DNA of 27,780 nucleotides from an uncultured Chlorobiaceae bacterium (GTDB lineage: Bacteria; Bacteroidota; Chlorobiia; Chlorobiales; Chlorobiaceae): positions 1 to 27,780 of the forward strand of contig CAIQSY010000026.1 of the NCBI GenBank assembly GCA_903874585.1, given 5' to 3'. A program made the position numbers and the translations under genes. This document shows, piece by piece, positions 16,013-23,066 of the stretch. The stretch's first letter is position 1. Each line of letters starts with the position of its first letter. The notes beneath the pieces were generated by a model. That model did not search any database, was not told the DNA's origin, and worked only from the letters and a program-made list of their open reading frames with translations.

Positions 16013-16366
16013 TTACTCGTTGGTCGTGAGTTTATCGCCAGCGTCCTGCTTGTCGATAGTTGCAATTGCTGTACGGTCGAATTTGATTTTTGTTGTATCG
16101 CCTACCTGAACGAGCACAGTTTTTTTCTCGGTATCGATTCCTGCAACAGTACCATGAATACCGCCAATGGTGATGACTTTATCGCCACGTTTAAGATTGT
16201 CCATCAGCTTTTCACGATCTTTCTGCTTTTTCTGCTGTGGGCGAATCATGAAAAAATAGAAAACGACAAAAATAAGGACTAATGGAACAATTTGAACGAA
16301 AGGGTTGGGCGTTTGCCCGCCTGCAGGAGGTGCGAAAAGAAACAGCGTAAGAAGTGTGTTGTACAT
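16013..16366 (-). CDS. yajC: preprotein translocase subunit YajC
   Basis: A 117-residue accessory subunit of SecDF-YajC. It has one membrane helix (about 22-42, IVPLVLIFVVFYFFMIRP) followed at once by the signature RPQQKKQKDR, then a small beta-rich domain (LKRGDKVITIGGIHGTVAGID). The ATG at 16366 gives the normal family length; an upstream GTG at 16426 would add 20 residues without family support. secD and secF are not adjacent here. The stop lies nine bases ahead of carA. Confidence 0.93.
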   Translation of the reverse strand: MYNTLLTLFLFAPPAGGQTPNPFVQIVPLVLIFVVFYFFMIRPQQKKQKDREKLMDNLKRGDKVITIGGIHGTVAGIDTEKKTVLVQVGDTTKIKFDRTAIATIDKQDAGDKLTTNE

Positions 16367-16445
16367 AATGATATCTGGTTGTTGATGGAGTGCGCCTCTA
16401 TGCGGTTGTTGTTTATTTTCATACACTAACCAAGTGTTGCCATTG

Positions 16446-16474
16446 AGTATAATGAGGCGCTTCTGTAAGATTTA
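16446..16474 (-). promoter_or_regulatory. weak candidate promoter for yajC
   Basis: On the minus strand TATACT (16451-16446) is a good -10 hexamer placed about 80 bases before the yajC ATG. The matching -35 position (TAAATC, 16474-16469) is poor. It would drive the yajC-carA-aminotransferase block. Confidence 0.3.
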
Positions 16475-16492
16475 CAAGAAAGAATGTAATCT
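16468..16492 (-). terminator. small hairpin after tsaD
   Basis: AGATTTACA (16468-16476) and TGTAATCT (16485-16492) pair over eight bases with one bulged T and an 8-base loop, 16 bases beyond the tsaD stop. It is AT-rich and has no U-run, so termination is only a suggestion. Confidence 0.3.
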
Positions 16493-16507
16493 ATTTATAG
16501 CACTATT

Positions 16508-17584
16508 TCAATGCCGCTTGGCGGTGGAGATAAAGCTGGCGTAAGGGGCGATATTGTAGCGGCGCTCGGGCACCATGCTTCGGGTGATTTTGAGGTTGGC
16601 GAGGGTTGCAATCATGGCGGCGTTGTCGGTAGAATAGCGGGGACTGGGGATGTAAAGGGCGATGCCTGCTTTGTTGCACGCGCTCTGCATGGCGTTGCGC
16701 AGGGCGGAGTTGGCGCTGACGCCGCCGGCAATGGAGACGGCTTTGATGTGGTGCATGCGTGCTGCTGCCATGGTTTTTTCGACGAGAACGCTGACAATTG
16801 CCTCTTGAATGGAGGCGGCAATATCGGGCTTGTGCTGTTCGATAAAGTCGGGAGTCTGCTTTTGCAGCCAGGTGAGCACTGAGGTTTTTAAGCCTGAGAA
16901 GCTGAAGTCGAGGTTGCCTTGCCAGCTTTTGCTGCTTTGCGATTGCGAGGTGAGTGCGCGCGGGAAACGGTGAAAATTGGGGTCGCCTGTTGTTGCGAGG
17001 TGATCGATAATTGGACCTGCGGGATATGCGAGCCCAAGCATTTTGCCGGTTTTATCGAACGCTTCACCTGCGGCATCATCGAGCGTTCGACCAACGACTG
17101 TGTAGGTGAGATCGGGCTGCACAACGGAAATGAGCGTGTGACCGCCGGAGACGGTTAATGATACAAAGGCACCGTCGGGCGATGGATGGTGGGCGCTATC
17201 GCTTATTTGGGAACTACCGCTGTCGCTTATAAATGGCGAAAAAATATGCGCTTCAATATGGTTGATAGGTACGAAGGGAAGTGCGAGCGCATAGGCAAGC
17301 CCTTGCGCAAAGGAGAGCCCTACCATGACGGCGCCAATAAGCCCGGGTCCGGCGGTGGCAGCTATAACATCAAGTTCATTTTTTGTTATATTGGCTTGAG
17401 TTACAGCAGCATCGACAAGGGAAACAATCAGCCTTTCGTGCTCTCGTGAAGCGAGTTCGGGCACAACGCCGCCGAAGGATGTATGGCAAAGTTGTGAGCT
17501 GATAACGTTCGATGTGATGCTTCCGTTATGCAAGAGTGCTGCTGAAGTTTCATCACAACTGGTTTCTATCCCTAAAATATTCAT
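16508..17584 (-). CDS. tsaD: tRNA N6-threonylcarbamoyladenosine synthase subunit TsaD
   Basis: Transfers the threonylcarbamoyl group to A37 of ANN-decoding tRNAs, in complex with TsaB and TsaE. 358 residues. The ASKHA-fold start ILGIETSCDETSAALL (3-18) and the metal-binding HIEAH (His109, His113) are present, with SGGHTLI (about 146-152), FSFSGLKT, and the C-terminal AGGVSANSALR and STDNAAMIA motifs. A short Ser/His-rich insert (about 119-137) separates the HxxxH region from SGGHT. The start ATG at 17584 lies very close to the divergent small membrane gene, so promoters must overlap coding sequence or each other. Confidence 0.97.
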   Translation of the reverse strand: MNILGIETSCDETSAALLHNGSITSNVISSQLCHTSFGGVVPELASREHERLIVSLVDAAVTQANITKNELDVIAATAGPGLIGAVMVGLSFAQGLAYALALPFVPINHIEAHIFSPFISDSGSSQISDSAHHPSPDGAFVSLTVSGGHTLISVVQPDLTYTVVGRTLDDAAGEAFDKTGKMLGLAYPAGPIIDHLATTGDPNFHRFPRALTSQSQSSKSWQGNLDFSFSGLKTSVLTWLQKQTPDFIEQHKPDIAASIQEAIVSVLVEKTMAAARMHHIKAVSIAGGVSANSALRNAMQSACNKAGIALYIPSPRYSTDNAAMIATLANLKITRSMVPERRYNIAPYASFISTAKRH

Positions 17585-17615
17585 TGTTTAACGAACGCTA
17601 GTGCAAAAAGAGGTT

Positions 17616-17843
17616 ATGAGTAACGCGGATAAGTCTGACAGCAAAAGCAAATTGCCGGTTAAAGTAAGCATTTTTCATCTGCTTTTAGTGCTGATGGGTG
17701 CAAATGTGATGGTGCTGCTTGCCCCTGATTTCGGGATGCTGAATAGTTTTCTCTACATTCCTGATATGTATTCATGGTCGAGCATTGTGGTTGGCTTAGC
17801 ACTTATAGTGACGGGATTTAAAGGATTGTATAAAAGTGTTTAA
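17616..17843 (+). CDS. small membrane protein of unknown function
   Basis: 75 residues from ATG at 17616, or 80 from GTG at 17601; no start has a well-spaced ribosome binding site. There is a polar, Lys/Ser-rich N-terminus (about 15 residues), then two hydrophobic segments (IFHLLLVLMGANVMVLLA and WSSIVVGLALIVTGFKGL) joined by a short loop with Pro and Tyr, leaving a very short C-tail. I do not recognise a family. It lies 55 bases ahead of the MoxR gene on the same strand, so it may be part of the MoxR-DUF58 transcript. Confidence 0.65.
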   Translation: MSNADKSDSKSKLPVKVSIFHLLLVLMGANVMVLLAPDFGMLNSFLYIPDMYSWSSIVVGLALIVTGFKGLYKSV

Positions 17844-17898
17844 GATTTTTGGGCGACGATGAGCGAAATGATATAAACCGTGGAGATGAGGTGATGGT

Positions 17899-18897
17899 AT
17901 GCAGCATGATATAGAGCTGGAGGAGCTGGGAAAGCGGATTGTTGAAGGATCGCAATTTCTTGAGGCCGCGGAGGAGCAGCTTGCACTGCGCATTGTCGGG
18001 CAGCGGGAGGTGATTCTGCGTGTTTTTATTGCCATGCTGGTGAATGGTCATATTCTGCTTGAAGGTGTGCCCGGGCTTGCTAAGACGCTGATTATCAGTG
18101 CGGTTGCATCGGTGATGAACCTGAAGTTTCAGCGTATTCAATTTACCCCCGACATGTTGCCGGCTGACCTTATCGGCACCATGATTTATAATCCGAAAGA
18201 TTTGGAGTTCCACCCGCGTAAAGGTCCTATTTTTGCCAATGTGATTCTTGCTGATGAGATTAATCGCTCGCCAGCGAAAGTGCAGTCGGCGCTGCTGGAG
18301 GCGATGCAGGAGCGGCAGGTGACGATTGGCAACGAGAGCTTTATGCTGCAGGAGCCGTTCATCGTGCTGGCGACACAGAACCCTATTGAGCATGAGGGAA
18401 CGTATCTTCTTCCTGAAGCACAGGTTGACCGCTTTATGATGAAGGTGATTGTGGATTATCCATCATACGAAGAGGAGCTTGAAATTATGGTGCGCTCGGC
18501 TACAACGGCAAGTCGGGAGCCACTTGCTGCGGTGGTAAATGTGGATGATATTTTTAAGGCGCGAACGCTGATTGACAAGATTTATGTTGATCCGCGAGTG
18601 CTGCACTACATTGTTGACCTTGTGGTGGCAACACGCAATCCTGGACTGTATGGCATGACTGAACTTGGCGCAATGATTGAGTATGGCGCCTCGCCGAGAG
18701 CGTCGATTTTCCTGTTGCTTGCGGCGAAAGCGCACGCTTTTTTACAGCATCGCCCCTATGTAACGCCGGAGGATGTGAAAGCGGTGGCGTATGATGTGTT
18801 GCGCCACCGCATCCGCGCCGGATATGAGGCTGAGTCGGATAATGTTAAGCCTGATGATATGATACGGCAGATTCTGCAGAATGTGCAGGTGCCGTAA
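17899..18897 (+). CDS. MoxR-family AAA+ ATPase
   Basis: 332 residues, a chaperone-like AAA+ ATPase. Seen: VGQREVILRVFIAMLVNGHILLEG (33-56 region), Walker A GVPGLAKT (56-63), the MoxR phrase QFTPDMLPADLIGT (81-94), Walker B ILADEINR (116-123), sensor VLATQNPIEHEGTYLLPEAQVDRFM, and an arginine-finger and lid region ending in YVTPEDVKAVAYDVLRHRI. MoxR proteins usually act with VWA or DUF58 partners in maturation of other complexes. A GAGGTGATGGT run supports the start. The DUF58 gene follows, and a BatD-like gene after that. Confidence 0.95.
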   Translation: MQHDIELEELGKRIVEGSQFLEAAEEQLALRIVGQREVILRVFIAMLVNGHILLEGVPGLAKTLIISAVASVMNLKFQRIQFTPDMLPADLIGTMIYNPKDLEFHPRKGPIFANVILADEINRSPAKVQSALLEAMQERQVTIGNESFMLQEPFIVLATQNPIEHEGTYLLPEAQVDRFMMKVIVDYPSYEEELEIMVRSATTASREPLAAVVNVDDIFKARTLIDKIYVDPRVLHYIVDLVVATRNPGLYGMTELGAMIEYGASPRASIFLLLAAKAHAFLQHRPYVTPEDVKAVAYDVLRHRIRAGYEAESDNVKPDDMIRQILQNVQVP

Positions 18898-18962
18898 TGA
18901 TTATGTTGATCGAGACGTCTGACCAAGACGAATAAGAGTGGTTGATAAGTTTGGAGGTGGTT

Positions 18963-19853
18963 GTGGAGCAGAGTAAAGAGCGTTTGAAAGAGTTGCAGGA
19001 GAGGATTCGCCACGTTGAGATTCGCTCAAAACGTATGGCGAGCGAGCTTTTCAGCGGCGAATATCATTCATCATTCAAAGGTAAGGGCATTGAGTTCAGC
19101 CATGTGCGTGAATATCAATATGGTGATGATGTTCGTGCCGTTGACTGGAACACTTCGGCGCGCAAGAGTGAACTTTATGTGAAGCTGTTCAGCGAAGAGC
19201 GTGAGCGGAGCTTGCTGCTTGTTGTTGATGCTTCGGCATCGATGCTTTTCGGCAGCAAAAAGCAGAGCAAAAAGAATCTTGCCATTGAGGTGTGTGCGGT
19301 GCTTGGCTTCAGCGCACTGCAGAACAACGATAAGGTGGGACTGCTGGTGTTTACCAACCAGATTGAAACTTATATTCCACCCCGCAAAGGGCGCCACCAT
19401 TTGCTGATGATTCTTGAGGAGCTTCTCCGCCTTGAACCGCAAAGCCGCAATACCAGCATTAATGCAGCACTCTCATTTATCCGCTTTATGCGCAAACGGC
19501 AGGAGATTATTTTTCTGTTGACGGACTTGGTGGATAGTGAGTATGAAAAGGGGATGAAACTGCTGAATATGCGCCACGATTTTATTCTTGTCCACCTGAG
19601 CGATCCACTTGATACAATGTTACCACTCAGCGGTGTGATTGATTTTGAAGAGCCGGAAACTGGCGCTCGTCTGACAATTGATGCTGCCAGCCGCGCTACG
19701 GTTGCGCGGTACCGCACAGAGCAACTTCGCCAGTATGATGAGTTGCGCCAGCGACTTCGGCGAATGCGTATTGATTCAATTTTTCTCGATACTGATCGCT
19801 CGTTTATCGGCGATTTGAACACTTTCTTCCGATACCGTGAGCGCAAGGTGTAA
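18963..19853 (+). CDS. DUF58-domain protein (VWA-like)
   Basis: 296 residues if started at GTG 18963, which has GGAGG (18953-18957) five bases upstream; the frame stays open to TTG at 18942. The DUF58 hallmark EYQYGDDVRAVDWNTSARKSELYVKLF is clear, followed by a von Willebrand-like metal site LLVVDASASM, the LLVFTNQIE strand and FLLTDLVDSE. Proteins of this kind are partners of MoxR and are found in Bat-type operons. No membrane segment is seen, so it is probably cytosolic. Its 3' end precedes or slightly overlaps the BatD-like gene. Confidence 0.92.
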   Translation: MEQSKERLKELQERIRHVEIRSKRMASELFSGEYHSSFKGKGIEFSHVREYQYGDDVRAVDWNTSARKSELYVKLFSEERERSLLLVVDASASMLFGSKKQSKKNLAIEVCAVLGFSALQNNDKVGLLVFTNQIETYIPPRKGRHHLLMILEELLRLEPQSRNTSINAALSFIRFMRKRQEIIFLLTDLVDSEYEKGMKLLNMRHDFILVHLSDPLDTMLPLSGVIDFEEPETGARLTIDAASRATVARYRTEQLRQYDELRQRLRRMRIDSIFLDTDRSFIGDLNTFFRYRERKV

Positions 19854-19887
19854 ACAAACATCGACAGAAGCGAGTATTTTGCGACTG

Positions 19888-20820
19888 ATGCGGCGGCGGA
19901 TGCGACGGCCACGATGGCTGATGGCGCTGCTCTCTCTTCTCCTCTTTCATGCCCCTTGTGAGGCATTTGGAAAAGTGCAACCGGTGGTGAATGTGACGGT
20001 GAGGCCGGATACGCTGCTGGTTGGTGATCGGCTGCGCTGCATGATTAGTGTAGAACATGCGCCAAAAGAGATGGTATCACTGCAAGATATCAGCGGCTTT
20101 TCTGCCAAGCCATTTGAGTTGATAAAGAGCAAACAGCGTACCGAGAAGGTGCGCTCAGGAATCAATCAAGATATTTTTGAGCTGGAACTTGCGCTGTTTG
20201 GCGCGGGCAGGCAGGAGCTGCCGCCATTTACTGTTGTACTGCGTGATAGTGGTGGCAGAGTAACCAGCAAAGAAACGTACAAGCCATCGGCATCGGTGTA
20301 CGTTAAAGAGCTGACCGATGCTTCAATGCGTGACCTGCGCCCAATAAAGCCGCCACTGACACCATCAATTCCCTATCTCCTGCTTTTACCGATACTGCTT
20401 GGCGCTTTTGGTGTTGGCGCTGTGGTATTGCTGATGATTTTTCTGCTGAAACGAAAGGTGCGTAACAGTGCTGAAAAGGTGGATTTCGGGCAGGTTGCCC
20501 AGCGCAAACTCCGCAAGCTTGGCACCAGTCTTTCGGCAGGAATGCCTCCCCATGAATGTTATGAAGAGCTGAGCTTGATTATGCGCACGTTCCTTGAAAC
20601 ACATTATCGTATCAGTGCGCTTGAGGCCGTGACGCATGAGATTGAGCGTGACTTGAAAAAGCTTGGCGTTGCGGGATTTGAGAGCATTATGAACCTGCTG
20701 AAACAGGCGGATCTGGTGAAATTTGCCGATAGCCGCCCTGATGTTGAGGAGTCGCGCCAGTCGCTCGATAAAGCTTCGGAGGTGATTCGCTCAACACGCA
20801 AGAAGAGCGCTCGTTCTTGA
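19888..20820 (+). CDS. short BatD-like membrane protein
   Basis: 310 residues from ATG at 19888, which gives a clean signal peptide (Arg-rich start, LMALLSLLLFHAP, cut near CEAFG). A GTG at 19837 would overlap DUF58 by 17 bases. The extracytoplasmic part (30-155) is a beta-sandwich with a BatD-like pattern (VNVTVRPDTLLVGDRLRCMISVEH). One membrane helix spans 161-187, and a cytoplasmic helical domain follows (YEELSLIMRTFLETHYRISALEAVTHEIE), as in DUF4381/BatD-type proteins. It is probably the third member of a MoxR-DUF58-BatD complex. VWA genes normally expected next are replaced by a convergent metallophosphoesterase. Confidence 0.7.
   Translation: MRRRMRRPRWLMALLSLLLFHAPCEAFGKVQPVVNVTVRPDTLLVGDRLRCMISVEHAPKEMVSLQDISGFSAKPFELIKSKQRTEKVRSGINQDIFELELALFGAGRQELPPFTVVLRDSGGRVTSKETYKPSASVYVKELTDASMRDLRPIKPPLTPSIPYLLLLPILLGAFGVGAVVLLMIFLLKRKVRNSAEKVDFGQVAQRKLRKLGTSLSAGMPPHECYEELSLIMRTFLETHYRISALEAVTHEIERDLKKLGVAGFESIMNLLKQADLVKFADSRPDVEESRQSLDKASEVIRSTRKKSARS
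20799..20819. terminator. near-palindrome at the end of the BatD-like gene
   Basis: The 21 bases 20799-20819 form an imperfect palindrome: CAAGAA and TTCTTG arms around a GAGCGCTC core with one extra G. It overlaps the stop codon (20818-20820) and lies between convergent genes whose stops are only seven bases apart. It might end transcription from either side. No U-run. Confidence 0.3.
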
Positions 20821-20827
20821 GTGCTGT

Positions 20828-21688
20828 TCAGCCGAAAGCGAGATTGTGCACCATCGCATTTTGTTGATTCCGCAAAACCAGACGATCGGGAAAGAGTTCG
20901 ATGATGCCGTAATGAAATGATGGGTGCTGGTGGCGATTGACAAAGGCTGGCAGCACAACAAAATGAATGCCATTCTGCCGAGCGTAACCGCCATAATGGA
21001 AGTGCCCGCTGATGCACGCCTTGACGGCTGCCGATGCGGAAAACATGGTTACAATTTCGCGATGATTCCAGAGCAGGCTGTATTTTTTGTCGGTTGTTTC
21101 GGGAAGAAGGGGGAAATGGCAGAGAATGATAACGTGTTCGTTGAGGTGTTCTGCATTTTTCAATTCATGCTGTAACCACTGTTTTTGCTCGATGCCGATT
21201 GCACCACAATAGTCGTACAGTTCTGGTGTTGCAAGAAATCGGGCAAGTGCTTCGCGATCTTCAGGCGCCGCTGGTGTGCGGAGCGCTGAAACATCCATGC
21301 CGTCGAGGACGATAAAGCGGAAGCCTGATATGGCAAACGTGTAATAGGGCGCTGCCAGACCAAGTGCCCTCATCAACTCTTTGCGTGGCAGTGCAAGGCA
21401 GTGGTTGCCAAGCACATGGCGGATTGTGCCTGAAAACTGCTGGAGAAGAGTGACGGCTTGCCGAAGTTCATCCTGTTTATGCTGTTCATTGCCGGTGATG
21501 ATGTCGCCGAGTTGCAGCACAACATCAACGTGGTTGCGCTGCCAGAATGCAACGCTAGCACGAAGCTCTGCAGCAGTGATGGCGGCTGCCGCAGGATCGT
21601 TCTCCAAAGTCTCCAGCGTCTCTAACGTCCAATGAATATCGGTGATAACGCCGATGCGGAGCGGTGAATGAGTGATGGAGTGTGCCAT
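20828..21688 (-). CDS. calcineurin-like metallophosphoesterase
   Basis: 286 residues with every metal-binding block of the family: DIH (17-19), GDII (61-64), GNH (94-96), the single His in LCHFPLLPE, and GHFHYGG near residue 235. The DxH...GD...GNH...GHFHYGG layout is reminiscent of ADP-ribose/CDP-alcohol diphosphatases, but the substrate cannot be read from sequence. It is probably cytosolic, since no signal peptide is seen. The start ATG overlaps the prfB stop by one base (TGATG), implying translational coupling to release factor 2. A small TLETLETLE stutter follows the first motif (residues 21-29). Confidence 0.88.
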   Translation of the reverse strand: MAHSITHSPLRIGVITDIHWTLETLETLENDPAAAAITAAELRASVAFWQRNHVDVVLQLGDIITGNEQHKQDELRQAVTLLQQFSGTIRHVLGNHCLALPRKELMRALGLAAPYYTFAISGFRFIVLDGMDVSALRTPAAPEDREALARFLATPELYDYCGAIGIEQKQWLQHELKNAEHLNEHVIILCHFPLLPETTDKKYSLLWNHREIVTMFSASAAVKACISGHFHYGGYARQNGIHFVVLPAFVNRHQHPSFHYGIIELFPDRLVLRNQQNAMVHNLAFG

Positions 21689-22786
21689 CAGTTATCGCCG
21701 AATTCTGAAAGATAAGTTTCCATGAATGCGTCGAGGTCGCCATCAAGCACGGTTTCAACGTCGAAACGTTCGTAGTTGGTGCGATGATCTTTGATGCGCC
21801 GATCGTCGAGTACGTAACTGCGTATCTGGCTGCCCCACTCGATTTTTTTCTTTTTGCCCTCGATTTCGCGCTTTTTCGCCTCCTCTTCATCGCGCTGGCG
21901 CTGGTAGAGTTGCGCCATCAACATTTTCATGGCACGTTCGCGATTCTGAAACTGTGAACGCTCCTCCTGGCAGCCGACCACAATGCCCGTCGGGATGTGC
22001 TTGATGCGCACGGCGGTTTCAACCTTGTTGACGTTCTGGCCACCTTTGCCACCGCTCCGGAACGTGGAGAGTTCCAGATCATCTTTGCGCACATCAATCT
22101 CCACATCGGGCGGCGCTTCCGGATAGGTGAAAACGCTGGCGAATGAGGTGTGGCGTCGCGCGTTGGAGTCGAACGGCGAAACGCGCACGAGGCGATGAAC
22201 GCCGTTTTCGGCTTTGAGATAGCCGTAAGCGTAAGCTCCTTCAATTTCAAGCGTGGCGGTTTTTATGCCAGCTCCATCGCCCTCCTGATAATCGTCGGTA
22301 TAAATTTTGAAGCCTTTGCGCTCAGCCCACCGCATGTACATGCGGTAAAGCATCTCTGCCCAATCCTGCGCTTCAGTGCCGCCAGCTCCGGCATGAATGG
22401 TAATCATAGCGTTGCCGGCATCATCTTTGCCGGAAAGCATATTCTTGAACTCCATAGCTCCAATATCGTGCTCAATTGCGGCAAGGAGCGCGGTGAGTTC
22501 ATCACTAAAGGATTCGTCGCCCAGCTCGATGGCAATGTCGCACTCGTCCTGGCAAGCGCGTGCTTTGGTGGTGAGTTTTTCATACTCATCAACCCACGAT
22601 TTATGGTCGTTCAGCTCTTTTAAGGTTTTGTGCGCTGCTTTCTGGTCGTTCCAGAAGGCGGGATCGGACGTCATTTTTTCAAGATCGTCAATTTTCTCTT
22701 TGCGTTCATCAACGTCAAAGATACCCCCGTAACTGTTCCAGTCGGCGCTGAAGCTCCTGCAGTTTTTCTTTTTGTGGTTCAAACAT
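21688..22786 (-). CDS. prfB: peptide chain release factor 2, with programmed +1 frameshift
   Basis: RF2 ends translation at UGA and UAA. Translation begins at ATG 22786, reads 23 codons (starts MFEPQKEKLQEL, ends LRGYL) and meets an in-frame TGA at 22717-22715. Skipping one T at 22717 continues as GAC GTT GAT in the frame that runs to 21688. The join gives 365 residues, the normal RF2 length. The slip site CTT TGA C (22720-22714) with the upstream SD-like GGGGG (22728-22724) is the classic autoregulatory signal. SPF (UGA recognition) lies in VRVSPFDSNARR and the catalytic GGQ in GGKGGQNVNK. A longer unshifted frame to 22851 lacks the RF2 N-terminus and is not the real start. Confidence 0.97.
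22714..22729 (-). promoter_or_regulatory. RF2 programmed frameshift signal
   Basis: On the minus strand ACGGGGGTATCTTTGAC: SD-like GGGGG, a three-base spacer, then the slippery CTT before the TGA stop and a C. Weak termination at UGA-C when RF2 is scarce favours a +1 slip, so RF2 controls its own level. It matches the consensus known from most bacteria. Confidence 0.95.
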
Positions 22787-22887
22787 AATTCTCTCTCTTT
22801 TTCTCTTAAATAATGATCATTCAGGTTGAACGATTGCTTCCAAATGAACAATTTTTTTTATGAGAAATCAAAAAGCGTGAGAAGTTG

Positions 22888-23013
22888 ATGCTGACATTTA
22901 CCGTGCAGGGCAAATTAGAAAAGTATCTACGCAAAAAAGTAAAGGAGTTTTCATATTTTCCTTTCTGTTTTAAAAAGCAGGAAGCAGCGTCGGAGCTTCG
23001 GCTTTCGGAGTAA
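22888..23013 (+). CDS. possible small ORF upstream of glgE
   Basis: A 41-residue frame from ATG 22888 to TAA 23013 in the 280-base gap between divergent prfB and glgE. GAGAAG lies close ahead of the ATG (spacing about three, short). The peptide is basic in the middle (YLRKKVKEF) and shows no known motif. Inverted AAGCAG and CTGCTT copies flank its last third. It may be a leader, a small protein, or chance. Nothing else in this gap could be named. Confidence 0.25.
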   Translation: MLTFTVQGKLEKYLRKKVKEFSYFPFCFKKQEAASELRLSE

Positions 23014-23066
23014 CTGCTTTATGGTTGAGATCCCCCCGTGGCATTAATCAAGAGATATTGAAATCG

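Noticed and set aside
16384..16458. GCGCCTC and GAGGCGC inverted copies upstream of yajC
   Set aside because: Only seven bases with a loop of about 50 bases; too weak to call a structure or operator.
22787..22851. upstream start of prfB in the unshifted frame
   Set aside because: The N-terminus has no RF2 similarity, whereas the frameshifted start gives the canonical sequence and length.
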